From positions 6,694,001-6,758,000 of the forward strand of contig NZ_JAALDK010000001.1 in the NCBI RefSeq assembly GCF_013366925.1: a stretch of 64,000 nt of DNA, given 5' to 3'. Position numbers and translations under genes: made by a program. Below are positions 11,146 to 20,750 of this stretch, piece by piece. This DNA comes from Paraburkholderia youngii. Its GTDB lineage: Bacteria; Pseudomonadota; Gammaproteobacteria; Burkholderiales; Burkholderiaceae. Each line of letters opens with the position of its first letter. Position 1 is the stretch's first letter. Below the pieces are notes generated by a model, which was not told the origin of the DNA, ran no database searches, and saw nothing but the letters and a program-made list of their open reading frames with translations.

Positions 11146-11154
11146 GCGAAAGTC

Positions 11155-11496
11155 TTATTGAGCGGAAGGGGCGGCAGAGGCGGGCAGCGGCACTGCGGGA
11201 GCCGATGCCGCCGAAGCGGGCGGCGTCTTGAGTTGGTCTTCGGGGGCGAGCGTGAGCGGCGTACCCGAGGTGTCCGGGATCGAGTCCGCGTTGGCCGCGC
11301 CGTTAGCCGGTTGCGTTTGATCGGTCGACGGTGTTTGCGTGCGGTGAGCCGGCGGGGCGGGCAGCGGCGGTACGGTTGGCAGATAGAGCGAGCCGCGTTG
11401 GCCGCAGCCGGTGAGCGCACAACCTGCGAGAATGGCTAAAACCGCTACAATCGCGCGGCCGGGCGCTGCCGCGCGCATCCGAGTTACGACTCGCAT
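11155..11496 (-). CDS. lptM: Small lipoprotein, LptM (YifL) family
   Basis: A 113-residue lipoprotein with a lipobox at LTGC (Cys31) followed by GQRGSLYLP, the short conserved block of the LptM/YifL family, which in E. coli helps mature the LPS translocon LptD. The rest is Pro/Ala/Thr-rich and probably disordered. A Met at residue 7 is an alternative start. The cyaY-lptM divergent neighbourhood is also seen in E. coli. Function is assigned by family. Confidence 0.8.
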   Translation of the reverse strand: MRVVTRMRAAAPGRAIVAVLAILAGCALTGCGQRGSLYLPTVPPLPAPPAHRTQTPSTDQTQPANGAANADSIPDTSGTPLTLAPEDQLKTPPASAASAPAVPLPASAAPSAQ

Positions 11497-11531
11497 GACT
11501 GTCCCTGAATGAATAATCGATGGAGTTTAGC

Positions 11532-11852
11532 ATGTCCGATAGTGATTACCTGACCCGTGCGGAAGCCGTGCTGGCCGCCATCGAGAGCGCGCTCGACGAC
11601 ATCGACGCCGACATCGAGCTCGAGCGCAGCGGCAACGTTCTGACGCTCGAATTCGAGAACCGCACCAAGATCATCGTCAATCTTCAGCCGCCGATGAGCG
11701 AGATCTGGATCGCGGCGAAGGCCGGTGGTTTTCACTTCCGTTTCGTCGACGGCGAATGGCGCGACACGCGCAGCGGCTCGGAGTTTTTCGCGGCGCTGTC
11801 GCAGTATGCGACCGAGCAGGCTGGCGAGCCGGTGCAGTTCGCCGCGCAATGA
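11532..11852 (+). CDS. cyaY: Frataxin-like iron donor protein CyaY
   Basis: Bacterial frataxin, 106 residues, which binds iron and modulates IscS-dependent Fe-S cluster assembly. The acidic N-terminal helix (many Asp/Glu around residues 12-32) is the iron-binding face, followed by the beta-sheet segment with [11 protein letters not shown]. The ATG at 11532 is preceded by TGGAG 6 nt upstream; an in-frame ATG at 11520 overlaps that ribosome-binding site and is less likely. Only 35 nt separate it from the divergent lptM. Confidence 0.93.
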   Translation: MSDSDYLTRAEAVLAAIESALDDIDADIELERSGNVLTLEFENRTKIIVNLQPPMSEIWIAAKAGGFHFRFVDGEWRDTRSGSEFFAALSQYATEQAGEPVQFAAQ

Positions 11853-11895
11853 GCGTGGCGCAATGAGCGCGAAGCACGAGACGCTCTCAAAGCTA

Positions 11896-11926
11896 AACCG
11901 CCGCGTAACGAACGCGGCGGTTTTTT
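11896..11926. terminator. Terminator between cyaY and mrcA
   Basis: Perfect 11-bp stem (11896-11906 with 11912-11922) with 5-nt loop and T-run; positioned to end cyaY and possibly the converging mrcA. Confidence 0.85.
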
Positions 11927-11952
11927 CTTTCTAACAGTACGTCGACGCGGCC

Positions 11953-14349
11953 TCAGTGCCCGCGGAACAGATTCATGATGTCCTGCTTCTCCTGCTCGCC
12001 GACCTGTTCCGGCGCGGCGGCCGCGGCGCTCGCCTGGGCGTCGAGCGTCGCCTGACTGACGCCGACCGTTGCGATGAACCCGTGGCCCGGGGTGAAATCG
12101 TCGAAATAAAGCTCCGAGCCGATTTCGCTGACGTCGTCGGGGCGTGCCATCTTGTACTCTGGCACACCCTTCAGCGCGCGACCCATGTACTCGATCCACA
12201 CCGGCAGCGCGAGGCCGCCGCCGGTTTCCTTGTCGCCGAGGCTGCGCGGATTGTCGTAGCCGATCCACGCGATCGCGGTGAGCGTGTGCTGATAGCCGGC
12301 GAACCACGCGTCGCGTGAATCGTTGGTCGTGCCGGTCTTGCCGGCGAGATCGGTGCGCTTGAGCACGTTGCTCTTCGCGCCGGTGCCGTGCTGCGCGACG
12401 CTTTGCAGCAGGCTGTTCATCACATAGGCGTTGCGCGGTTGGATTGCATACGGCGCGTTTCGGCCGGCCACGAGCGGCTGCGCTTGTGCGACGACGCCGC
12501 CGCGCTGATCGGTGACTTCCGCGATCAGGTAAGGATTGATCCGGTAGCCGCCGTTGGCGAACACCGAGAACGCGCCCGCCATCTGCAGGGGCGTCACGAG
12601 GCCCGCGCCGAGCGCCATCGGCAGATAGGCGGGATGGCGATCCGCGTCGAAGCCGAAGCGCGTGATGTATTGCTGCGCGTACTTCGGGCCGATCTGGTTC
12701 AGGATGCGGATCGACACGAGATTCTTCGACTTCTGCAGCGCGGTGCGCATCGTCATCGGACCGTCGAAGCCGCCGCCGTAGTTCTTCGGCTCCCACGCCT
12801 GGCCGCCGGTTTCGGCGGCGCTGAAAAAGAGCGGCGCGTCGTTGATGATCGTCGCAGGCCCGAGGCCTTTTTCGAGCGACGCCGAATAGATGAACGGCTT
12901 GAAGCTCGAGCCCGGCTGACGCCACGCCTGCGTCACGTGATTGAACTTGTTCTTGTTGAAGTCGAAGCCGCCGACCAGCGAACGGATCGCCCCGTCCTGC
13001 GGCACCACCGAGATGAACGCGCCTTCCACCTGCGGCAATTGCGTGATCGACCAGTCGCCCTCGTCGTTCTTCACGAGCCGCACGATCGCGCCGGGCCGGA
13101 TGCGCTGATTCGGCTGCGCGCGCGGGCCGAGCGCGAACTGCGCATAGCGCAGGCCGTCGCCCTGAATCGTCGCGACGTTGCCGTCGATGAAGGCCGCCTG
13201 CACCTCCTTCGGGCTCGCCGCCGTGACGACGGCGGCGATGATTTCGCCGTTGTCGGGATGCTCGAGCAGCGCATCGTCGATGGCCTGCTCGCGCTCGTCG
13301 GCGTCGGCCGGCAGATCGATGAACGCCTCCGGGCCGCGATAGCCGTGACGGCGCTCGTAGTCCATCAAGCCTTTGCGCACCGCGTGATAGGCGACGTCCT
13401 GATCGGCCGAGTCGATCGTGGTCACGACGTTCAGGCCGCGGGTGTAGGCTTCCTCGCGGTACTGCGCGTACATCATCTGCCGCACCATTTCCGCGACGTA
13501 TTCCGCGTGCACGCTGTACTCCTTGCCCATGCCCTTCACGACGAGCCGCTGGCGGCTCGCCTCGTCGTACTGTTCCGGGGTGATGTAATGCAGTTCGTAC
13601 ATGCGCTGCAGGATGTATTCCTGGCGCACCTTCGCGCGCTTCGGATTGACGACCGGGTTATACGCGGACGGCGCCTTCGGCAGACCGGCGAGCATCGCCG
13701 ATTCGGCGAGCGTCAGGTCCTTTAGGTCCTTGCCGAAGTACACGCGCGCCGCACTCGCGAATCCGTACGCGCGCTGACCGAGATAGATCTGATTCATGTA
13801 CACCTCGAGAATCTGATCCTTGCTCAGCTTCGACTCGATCTTGTACGCGAGCAGCATCTCGTAGATCTTGCGCGTGTAGGTTTTCTCGCTGGACAGAAAG
13901 AAGTTGCGCGCGACCTGCATCGTGATCGTGCTCGCGCCTTGAGTCGCATGGCCGTTGGTCAGCGCGACGATGCCGGCTCGCGCGATGCCGGTCAGGTCGA
14001 CGCCGCCGTGTTCGTAGAAGCGCGCGTCCTCGATCGCGAGGATCGCTTTCTTCAGGCTGTCGGGCACGTCCTGGATGTGCACGATGTCGCGCCGCTCCTC
14101 GCCGAATTCGCCGATCAGCACGTGGTCGGCCGTATAGATTCGCAGCGGCACCTTGGGTTGATAGTCGGTCAGCGCATCGAGTGACGGCAGGTTCGGTGTC
14201 GCGACGACGAGCGCATAGCCGAGCACCAGCGCCACGGACACGATGCCCGCCACGATCAAGCCGACAAAGCCGAGGATCAGCTTCAGCCATAACGGACGTT
14301 TGCGCTTTTTCGGCGCGGGCGGCGGAGACGTAGGAGACGTGGCTTGCAT
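11953..14349 (-). CDS. mrcA: Penicillin-binding protein 1A (bifunctional transglycosylase/transpeptidase)
   Basis: Class A PBP that polymerises and crosslinks peptidoglycan. The 798 residues contain a cytoplasmic basic N-terminus, one membrane anchor (about 22-50), a GT51 glycosyltransferase domain with catalytic Glu107 in IEDARFYEH, an OB-like insert, and a transpeptidase domain with SxxK at 481-484, SKN at 541-543 and KTGT at 671-674. All catalytic motifs are intact. It is divergent from the pilM-like gene, as ponA/mrcA is from pilM or hofM in other proteobacteria. Confidence 0.96.
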   Translation of the reverse strand: MQATSPTSPPPAPKKRKRPLWLKLILGFVGLIVAGIVSVALVLGYALVVATPNLPSLDALTDYQPKVPLRIYTADHVLIGEFGEERRDIVHIQDVPDSLKKAILAIEDARFYEHGGVDLTGIARAGIVALTNGHATQGASTITMQVARNFFLSSEKTYTRKIYEMLLAYKIESKLSKDQILEVYMNQIYLGQRAYGFASAARVYFGKDLKDLTLAESAMLAGLPKAPSAYNPVVNPKRAKVRQEYILQRMYELHYITPEQYDEASRQRLVVKGMGKEYSVHAEYVAEMVRQMMYAQYREEAYTRGLNVVTTIDSADQDVAYHAVRKGLMDYERRHGYRGPEAFIDLPADADEREQAIDDALLEHPDNGEIIAAVVTAASPKEVQAAFIDGNVATIQGDGLRYAQFALGPRAQPNQRIRPGAIVRLVKNDEGDWSITQLPQVEGAFISVVPQDGAIRSLVGGFDFNKNKFNHVTQAWRQPGSSFKPFIYSASLEKGLGPATIINDAPLFFSAAETGGQAWEPKNYGGGFDGPMTMRTALQKSKNLVSIRILNQIGPKYAQQYITRFGFDADRHPAYLPMALGAGLVTPLQMAGAFSVFANGGYRINPYLIAEVTDQRGGVVAQAQPLVAGRNAPYAIQPRNAYVMNSLLQSVAQHGTGAKSNVLKRTDLAGKTGTTNDSRDAWFAGYQHTLTAIAWIGYDNPRSLGDKETGGGLALPVWIEYMGRALKGVPEYKMARPDDVSEIGSELYFDDFTPGHGFIATVGVSQATLDAQASAAAAAPEQVGEQEKQDIMNLFRGH

Positions 14350-14598
14350 AGGAGTACCGGAAAAACAGTCCCGCGATTATAGCCGCCAGGGTTTTTCTGC
14401 TTTCGGAAGGCTTACGAATGGCGTGCAATCGGCACATGCCAGGCGGCGCGGGAACGACTTCGCTGTAGTCCCAACTGTAGTCGCTTTGATGCCGCTCGGG
14501 GCGGCTTCGCAGCCGCGTTAGCCATTCGGCTGAATGTCGTTAGGACGCGCGTCTGCCGACAATGATCCCTCGTTATTCGCGTTCAGAGGGAGGGCGGT

Positions 14599-15588
14599 AT
14601 GGCTTATAGAAATTCATGGCTTCAGGCGGTGAGGGAGGGCCGGCAGCGTTTCGCCGCCGGCATCGACGTCGGCTCGCAAAACGTGCGTCTCGTGGTGGTG
14701 AGTCAACGCGCACGGGGTGCGCTGCATCTCGAACATATCAGCACGGTGCCGCTCGCGGCCGGCGTGATGGCGGGCGCCGAGATCGTCGATCGGCAGGCCG
14801 TTTCGCGGGCATTGCGCGATGCGTTCGCCGGCTTGCCGCGCGTATGCGCGACGCACGCGCTGCGCTGCGCGATGGCGGTGCCTGCGTCGGCCACGCTCAC
14901 GACGACAGTGCCGCTCGCGCGGCTCGCCGCGCAGAGCGACTGCGAGGCGGAGGACGGCGGCGTCGCGCTCGCCGGACTCGCGCCCGCGGTGATGGGCGAA
15001 GCCGAGCGCATCGCCGGGCTCGAGCGTCATGCACTCGCGGTCGACTGGTACGTCGACGAGACGCCGTCTCCGCAGCGCTCGGTGAAGATCGCCGCGACCT
15101 CGCGTCAGCATCTGGAAGCGCGGATCGAATGCGCGGCGACCGCGGGCATTTCGCTGTCCGCTATCGATGGCGAACCGCACGCCGCATTGCGCGCACTGCG
15201 CCATGCGGCGAGTCGCGAACTCGACCCGAGCGAACCGTACGCGGCGGTGTGGGTCGGTACGGACGGCGTGTACGGCTGGAGTGTCGTCGATGGCGCGAAC
15301 GTCGGCGAGATGCGCTATCCGGCGCCCGAGCATGCCGATCTCGCCGACGCGTTGCGCGATCTCACGCAGGGGCCGGAGTTCGACTGTGCGCTGATCGGCG
15401 GCGAAATCGAACTGCTCGACGGCGTCGGCTTTTCGCTCGCCGAGATTGGCGACGTGCTCGGCTGCTCGGCGCTGCCGTTCGAGTGCGCGCTGCTCGTCAG
15501 CCACGCACGGCCGCTCGACGACGCGTTGCTGCACGAGCCGGCTGGCGCGGTCGCGTTTGGGCTCGCGTTGCGTGGGGTGCTGGAATGA
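14599..15588 (+). CDS. pilM: Type IV pilus / DNA-uptake assembly protein PilM-like
   Basis: Actin-like cytoplasmic protein that in type IV pilus systems binds the PilN N-terminus and links to PilO/PilP. The 329-residue sequence has an ATPase-like start (FAAGIDVGSQNVRLV) but is divergent overall. A GGGAGG ribosome-binding site precedes the ATG. Its stop overlaps the pilN start (ATGA). Position after mrcA and before aroK matches pilM or hofM in other proteobacteria, which supports the call. Confidence 0.75.
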   Translation: MAYRNSWLQAVREGRQRFAAGIDVGSQNVRLVVVSQRARGALHLEHISTVPLAAGVMAGAEIVDRQAVSRALRDAFAGLPRVCATHALRCAMAVPASATLTTTVPLARLAAQSDCEAEDGGVALAGLAPAVMGEAERIAGLERHALAVDWYVDETPSPQRSVKIAATSRQHLEARIECAATAGISLSAIDGEPHAALRALRHAASRELDPSEPYAAVWVGTDGVYGWSVVDGANVGEMRYPAPEHADLADALRDLTQGPEFDCALIGGEIELLDGVGFSLAEIGDVLGCSALPFECALLVSHARPLDDALLHEPAGAVAFGLALRGVLE

Positions 15589-16280
15589 GGGGCGCTCTGT
15601 CGTTTTCATCTGGCGTGGCCGCGAGTCCCAATCGGTGTGACCAGCGTGCCGCTGTGCCGTGGCTAGGCGGCTTCAATCTGCTGCCGTACCGCCAACGCAA
15701 CGCGCGACTCGCACGGCGCCGCTGCATGCGCGACTGGGCCGTGGCGGCGTGCGTCGGTGCCGCGGGCGTACTGCTCGTCGCCGCTTGGCAGAGCTTTGCC
15801 GCGGCGCGGTTGGATGCGCGGCGCGCAGCCGTCGAGCAGGCGCTGACCCCGCTCGCCGCGCCGCTCGCGGAGCACGCGAAGTTGTCGCGGGCCGAACAGG
15901 CGCAACGCGAAGCCGCGGGGCGCGCCGCGAGTCTCGCGAGGCCGCTCGCGCATCTGCGCGATCTGCTCGACGCGCTGAGCTTCGAGCCCGGCGAGCGCAT
16001 CGTGTTGCGGCAGTTTCGACAGCGCGAGTACGAGACCGAATTGCTGGCGACTTCGAGCGGCCATATCGCGTCGGCCGAGTGGCTCAAGCGGCTCGGCGCG
16101 ATTCACGGCGTGCAGGGCGCGGAGATGCGCGATTTACGTCGGCCGACTGGGAAGGGCGGCGCATCGGCGGAACCAGCGATTGGCGGACCAGTGGAATTCG
16201 ATGCGCGCCTGCGCTGGGGCGAACCGCCGCTCCAAGCGACGCACGCGTCGCGGGCCGCACGAAAGGGAGGTGCACGATGA
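15585..16280 (+). CDS. pilN: Type IV pilus assembly protein PilN-like
   Basis: Bitopic inner-membrane protein of the pilus alignment complex, 231 residues. The cytoplasmic N-terminus carries the PilM-binding motif FNLLPYRQR (family consensus INLLPWR), followed by one membrane segment (about residues 50-70) and an Ala/Arg-rich periplasmic helix. The start codon overlaps the pilM stop by ATGA, and the stop overlaps the next gene in the same way, indicating translational coupling. Confidence 0.75.
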   Translation: MRGALSFSSGVAASPNRCDQRAAVPWLGGFNLLPYRQRNARLARRRCMRDWAVAACVGAAGVLLVAAWQSFAAARLDARRAAVEQALTPLAAPLAEHAKLSRAEQAQREAAGRAASLARPLAHLRDLLDALSFEPGERIVLRQFRQREYETELLATSSGHIASAEWLKRLGAIHGVQGAEMRDLRRPTGKGGASAEPAIGGPVEFDARLRWGEPPLQATHASRAARKGGAR

Positions 16281-17212
16281 GCACGACATTTTTCGAGCCG
16301 GGCGGTGCACCGTACGGCGCCGCGTTCGTTTCACGCTGGGTCAAGCGGGCGCGTATGCCGCTCGAGGCTTGGAGCTCGCACCGTCGCTGGCTTGTCGCGA
16401 CGGCAATCGCCGCGCTGGTGTTCGCCTTCGGCGCGTACGGCTGGAACACGGCCGATCTCGCCGGACTGGAAGCGAGCCGCGCGGCGCTCGCGCTCGGCAC
16501 GCAGCGTCTCGCGCAGGCGCGCCACGCGCTAGCGCAGCTGCCGTCGCTGCGCCGTGCAGCCGCGGCGATGCCGGCCACGGTGTCGAGCGCCGTGCAGTGG
16601 AATTCCGCCGACGACGTGCGCATCGTCTCCGAGCTGGCCACGCAGAGCGGCGTCCTGTTGCTCGCGGTCGAACCGGGCGCGGCGAGCGGCGAGGGCGTCG
16701 AGCGCAAGCGCGAACTGCAGCTCACCGCGCGCACGGACTTCGTCCACCTGATGGCGTTTTTCCACGGGTTAGCGCAACTGCCGGTGCTGATCGTTCCCGT
16801 CGATGTGACCGTCAAGCAGGACGGCAAAGGTCTCGCGGTGGCCGCGACGCTGCAGGTGTACGACGCGCTGCGGCCGGCGTCCGCGACCCCGGCTGCGAGC
16901 GCCGGCGTAAGCGCTGACGCCGACGAGGCCGCCGCCGACGACGAAGGCCTCGTATTTTTCGATCCGTTCGCGAAGCCGCAGATCTCCGCGAGCGGCGAGC
17001 CGGGCGATGTTTCCGAGTTGCGGCTTATCGGCTTGCTGCGCGATCGTACCCGCGGGCTCGCCCTGCTCGACACGCCAGACGGCACGACGACTGTCGCGGC
17101 CGGCCAGCAACTGGGCGTCGAGCGGGTCACGCAGCTCGACGCGCTAGGCATTACGCTCGCGAACGGCGGCGCGACGCGCACGCTGACGCTGATGCAGACG
17201 GAGGCGTCATGA
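16277..17212 (+). CDS. PilO-like protein with PilP-like C-terminal domain
   Basis: 311 residues. Residues 1-200 look like PilO: one membrane segment (about 38-55), a coiled-coil stretch, then a small alpha/beta domain. After a linker of Ala/Asp (about 212-230) the C-terminus reads VFFDPFAKPQ... ELRLIGLL... ALLDTPDGTTTVAAGQQLG, which resembles the beta-domain of the separate lipoprotein PilP that contacts the secretin. No separate pilP with a lipobox exists here, so I infer a PilO-PilP fusion. Overlaps with pilN (ATGA) and with the secretin gene (ATGA-type) show tight coupling. Confidence 0.65.
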   Translation: MSTTFFEPGGAPYGAAFVSRWVKRARMPLEAWSSHRRWLVATAIAALVFAFGAYGWNTADLAGLEASRAALALGTQRLAQARHALAQLPSLRRAAAAMPATVSSAVQWNSADDVRIVSELATQSGVLLLAVEPGAASGEGVERKRELQLTARTDFVHLMAFFHGLAQLPVLIVPVDVTVKQDGKGLAVAATLQVYDALRPASATPAASAGVSADADEAAADDEGLVFFDPFAKPQISASGEPGDVSELRLIGLLRDRTRGLALLDTPDGTTTVAAGQQLGVERVTQLDALGITLANGGATRTLTLMQTEAS

Positions 17213-18927
17213 TGCGCACACTCAAGCGATTGAGAGTGGCGATGTTGCGGGGCGAACGCGAGGTCCGTGTCGTCTGCGGGCTGTGTTTCGGGCTCTACTT
17301 CGCTGCGACGCTGGGCGGTGGGGTCGCACAGGCAGCGACGCCACCGTTGCTACCGCCGTTGCCGACTTACGCCGCGCTCGACGATCCAGCCGTATCGGCC
17401 AATACCGCCCTCGAGACAGCGCCGCTGCCGAGCGGCGGCATCGGCCAGGCGGCGAATCCGTTCGCCTATGTTTCTGCGCCAGGCGCGGCCCCGGACCCGG
17501 ACACCGTCGAGCCTGCCCCGCGTGCCGCGATAGCGGCCGACGCTTCCCCGGACGACGCCGCCAACGGCCAGATCCTGCCACCGTCGCCAAAACAACCCGC
17601 CGTTACCGCCCGCGACGACGGCGCCGGCACGCCCAGTCTCGAGGGCCCGCCGGTTCCGCTGCCGCCGCGGCCGCGCCTCGCCGACGCAGCGGCCGGTGCC
17701 GACTCGGGCCTTCCCGCGGGCAACAAGCCGATTTCGCTGAACTTCCAGCAAGCGCAACTCGGCGCAGTCCTGAAAGCGTTCGCCGAGTTCACCGGCCTGA
17801 ACCTCGTCGCCAGCGACAAAGTGCGCGGCGCGGTGTCGATACGGCTCGATCAGGTGCCGTGGCGCACCGCGTTCGACACGCTGCTCGACGTCAACAATCT
17901 GGCGATGGAGCGCCACGGCAACGTCATCTGGGTCGCGCCCGCCGCCGAACTCGCCGCGCGCGAACGTCAGCGCTTCGAAGCTCACGCGCGCGCCGCGGAC
18001 CTCGAACCGCTCGCGAGCCGCACCTTCGAGCTGCACTACGCGCACGCCGAGGACGTGCGGCGCCTGCTGACCGGTTCCGGCACCCAGCGCGTGCTGTCCA
18101 AACGCGGCGCCGTCACTGCCGATCCGCGCACCAACCTGCTGTTCGTCACCGATCTCGCTGGGCGGCTCGAACAGATCGCGGCGCTGATCGCCTCCGTCGA
18201 CCGGCCGACTCGCCAGGTGCTGATCGAGGCGCAGATCGTCGAAGGCGACCAGGGCTTTTCGCGCAATCTCGGGGTGCGGCTGTCGCTGGCCGGCACGAGC
18301 GCGGATGGTACGTCGAGGGGGCTGACGGGAGGAACGGACGGCACCGTGTACGATCTGTCGGCCCGTCCGATTTCCGGATTCGATGCCGCGACCGCCGGCC
18401 TCACGCTATTCGCGGCGCACGCTACACGGCTGCTCAATATCGAACTCTCGGCGCTCGAATCAGAGGGACATGGGAAAATCGTGTCGAGCCCGCGGGTCGT
18501 GACGGCGGACCGAATGAAGGCGATCGTCGAGCAGGGCACCGAGCTGCCATATCAGGCGAAGGTCGGCCAGGGCGTATCTGGCGTGCAGTTTCGCCGCGCG
18601 ACGCTCAAACTGGAGGTCGAGCCGCAGATCATGCCGGATGGCCGCGTGGTGCTGGATCTAGACGTCGCGAAGGACAGCGTCGGCGAGCAGACCGACGCCG
18701 GGCCCGCGATCAACACCAAGCACGTGCAAACGCGCGTCGAGGTCGAGGATGGTGGTACGGTGTCGATCGGCGGAATTTACGAGACTGACGACCGCGACGA
18801 CGTCGAGCGGGTGCCCATCCTTGGCAAAATACCGGTTCTGGGCGCGTTGTTCCGCCATCGGACTCATCGCGACACGCGCAGTGAACTGGCGGTTTTCATC
18901 ACGCCGCGCGTGGTGCGGGAAAATTAG
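17209..18927 (+). CDS. pilQ: Secretin PilQ/HofQ-like outer-membrane channel
   Basis: Outer-membrane secretin through which pili or DNA pass. The 572 residues have a signal-like segment (about 20-42), a Pro/Ala-rich region to about residue 165, a secretin/TonB short N-terminal domain starting at ISLNFQQAQLG, an N1-type domain, and the C-terminal secretin core with VPILGKIPVLGALF and ELAVFITPRVV. I see no AMIN domain, so it is shorter than typical PilQ (about 700) and closer to HofQ. Two adjacent ATG codons could start it. Confidence 0.85.
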   Translation: MMRTLKRLRVAMLRGEREVRVVCGLCFGLYFAATLGGGVAQAATPPLLPPLPTYAALDDPAVSANTALETAPLPSGGIGQAANPFAYVSAPGAAPDPDTVEPAPRAAIAADASPDDAANGQILPPSPKQPAVTARDDGAGTPSLEGPPVPLPPRPRLADAAAGADSGLPAGNKPISLNFQQAQLGAVLKAFAEFTGLNLVASDKVRGAVSIRLDQVPWRTAFDTLLDVNNLAMERHGNVIWVAPAAELAARERQRFEAHARAADLEPLASRTFELHYAHAEDVRRLLTGSGTQRVLSKRGAVTADPRTNLLFVTDLAGRLEQIAALIASVDRPTRQVLIEAQIVEGDQGFSRNLGVRLSLAGTSADGTSRGLTGGTDGTVYDLSARPISGFDAATAGLTLFAAHATRLLNIELSALESEGHGKIVSSPRVVTADRMKAIVEQGTELPYQAKVGQGVSGVQFRRATLKLEVEPQIMPDGRVVLDLDVAKDSVGEQTDAGPAINTKHVQTRVEVEDGGTVSIGGIYETDDRDDVERVPILGKIPVLGALFRHRTHRDTRSELAVFITPRVVREN

Positions 18928-18945
18928 GGCATATAGGGCACGCTT

Positions 18946-18968
18946 GCGCCGCCGTCCGTCGGCGGCGC
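18946..18968. other. Hairpin after the secretin gene
   Basis: Perfect 8-bp GC stem (18946-18953 with 18961-18968) with a 7-nt loop but no T-run. It may be a weak terminator or processing site between the pilus genes and aroK. Confidence 0.35.
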
Positions 18969-19041
18969 GCAGGCTCGACAAGGCAGCCGCTTTGCCAGTA
19001 AGCTGCGGCACGAACTACACCGGATTAGCCAGAGGACACCG

Positions 19042-19593
19042 TTGCAAGCGCGGGACGCACACGCCAATGTTTTTTTCGTAGGGCTCATGGGGGCAGGAAA
19101 GACCACTGTGGGTCGGGCGGTTGCGCGCCGTCTCGAGCGCCCGTTCTTCGATTCCGACCATGAAATCGAGGCGCGCACGGGCGCGCGCATTCCCGTGATC
19201 TTCGAGCTCGAGGGCGAAGCGGGCTTTCGCGATCGCGAAGCCAGCGTGATCTCGGAGCTGACCGCGCGCGACAATATCGTGCTCGCGACCGGCGGCGGCG
19301 CGGTGCTGCGGCCGGAAAACCGCGAAGCGCTGAAAAGCCGCGGCCTCGTGATCTATCTGCGCGCCAATCCGCATGACCTGTGGCTGCGCACGCGGCGCGA
19401 CAAGAATCGTCCGCTGCTGCAAACGGAAGACCCCAAGGCTCGCCTCGAAGCGCTCTATGAAGTGCGCGACCCGCTGTACCGCGAATGCGCACACTTCGTG
19501 ATCGAAACCGGCCGGCCTTCGGTCAACGGACTCGTCAACATGGTTCTGATGCAGCTCGAGATGGCCGGCGTCGCCAAACATCCTGCGTCATAA
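19042..19593 (+). CDS. aroK: Shikimate kinase
   Basis: ATP-dependent 3-phosphorylation of shikimate in the aromatic amino acid pathway. 183 residues with P-loop GLMGAGKTT (14-22), shikimate-binding DSDHEIE and GGGAVL, and the LID arginines in RPLLQ. The start is a TTG with AGAGGA 5 nt upstream; no ATG gives a full P-loop domain. The stop TAATG overlaps or abuts aroB. Confidence 0.95.
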   Translation: MQARDAHANVFFVGLMGAGKTTVGRAVARRLERPFFDSDHEIEARTGARIPVIFELEGEAGFRDREASVISELTARDNIVLATGGGAVLRPENREALKSRGLVIYLRANPHDLWLRTRRDKNRPLLQTEDPKARLEALYEVRDPLYRECAHFVIETGRPSVNGLVNMVLMQLEMAGVAKHPAS

Positions 19594-19601
19594 TGGACCG
19601 T

Positions 19602-20678
19602 ATGATTACCGTCAACGTCGAACTGGGCGAGCGCGCCTACCCCATTCATATCGGTGCCGACCTGATCGGCCAGACCGAGCTGTTCAAGCCGCATATCGCC
19701 GGCAACTCGGTCACGATCGTCACCAACAGCACCGTCGATCCGCTTTACGGCGACAAGCTGCGCGCGGCGCTCGCGCCGCTGAACAAGCAGGTGTCCACGG
19801 TCGTTCTGCCGGACGGCGAAGCGCACAAGAATCTGCAGACGCTGAACCTGATCTTCGACGCGCTGCTCGGCTCGCGCGCGGACCGCAAGACCACGCTGAT
19901 CGCGCTCGGCGGCGGTGTGATCGGCGACATGACCGGGTTTGCCGCCGCCTGCTACATGCGCGGCGTGCCGTTCATCCAGGTGCCGACCACGTTGCTGTCG
20001 CAGGTGGATTCGTCGGTCGGCGGCAAGACCGGCATCAATCATCCGCTCGGCAAGAACATGATCGGCGCGTTCTACCAGCCGCAGGCGGTGATCGCCGACA
20101 TCGGGGTATTGCGGTCGCTGCCCGAGCGCGAACTCGCGGCGGGCATCGCCGAAGTCATCAAGACCGGCGCGATCGCCGATGCCGGTTTCTTCACCTGGAT
20201 CGAGGCCAATATCGAGGCTTTGAACCGCTGCGAACCGGCGGCGTTGACCGAGGCGGTCAAACGTTCCTGCGAGATCAAGGCGTCGGTGGTGGCGCAGGAC
20301 GAGCGCGAAGGCGGTCTGCGCGCGATCCTGAACTTCGGCCATACGTTCGGCCACGCGATCGAAGCCGGGCTCGGTTATGGCGAGTGGCTGCACGGCGAGG
20401 CGGTCGGCTGCGGAATGGTGATGGCGGCCGATCTGTCCGTGCGCCTCGGCCATCTGGACGAAGCGTCGCGCAAACGACTCGTCGACGTGGTGCTTGCCGC
20501 GCATCTGCCCACGCGTGCCCCCGCTCTCGGCACGGATCGCTACGTCGAGCTGATGCAGATCGACAAGAAAGCGGAAGGCGGCGCGATCAAGTTCATTCTG
20601 CTGAAGCGTTTCGGTGAGACGCTGATTACCCGCGCGCCCGACGCCGAAGTGCATGCGACGCTGGCCGCCGCCGTCTAG
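19602..20678 (+). CDS. aroB: 3-dehydroquinate synthase
   Basis: Converts DAHP to 3-dehydroquinate, second step of the shikimate pathway (NAD, divalent metal). The 358-residue length from [15 protein letters not shown] is standard. Clear motifs: [34 protein letters not shown], and metal ligands in [10 protein letters not shown]. An ATG three codons earlier (19593) overlaps the aroK stop and may be used for coupling. Co-transcribed with aroK. Confidence 0.96.
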   Translation: MITVNVELGERAYPIHIGADLIGQTELFKPHIAGNSVTIVTNSTVDPLYGDKLRAALAPLNKQVSTVVLPDGEAHKNLQTLNLIFDALLGSRADRKTTLIALGGGVIGDMTGFAAACYMRGVPFIQVPTTLLSQVDSSVGGKTGINHPLGKNMIGAFYQPQAVIADIGVLRSLPERELAAGIAEVIKTGAIADAGFFTWIEANIEALNRCEPAALTEAVKRSCEIKASVVAQDEREGGLRAILNFGHTFGHAIEAGLGYGEWLHGEAVGCGMVMAADLSVRLGHLDEASRKRLVDVVLAAHLPTRAPALGTDRYVELMQIDKKAEGGAIKFILLKRFGETLITRAPDAEVHATLAAAV

Positions 20679-20750
20679 ATTCAGCACGGCCCTGCAGCCA
20701 CGCTTCGCGCACTCGCGTCACGAGGCGCCGCCCATGTTTCGGAGAACCCG

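Noticed and set aside
9763..11439. Plus-strand frame of about 560 codons opposite lysA and lptM
   Set aside because: Shadow frame without domains; it runs through the bidirectional terminator at 9801-9836.
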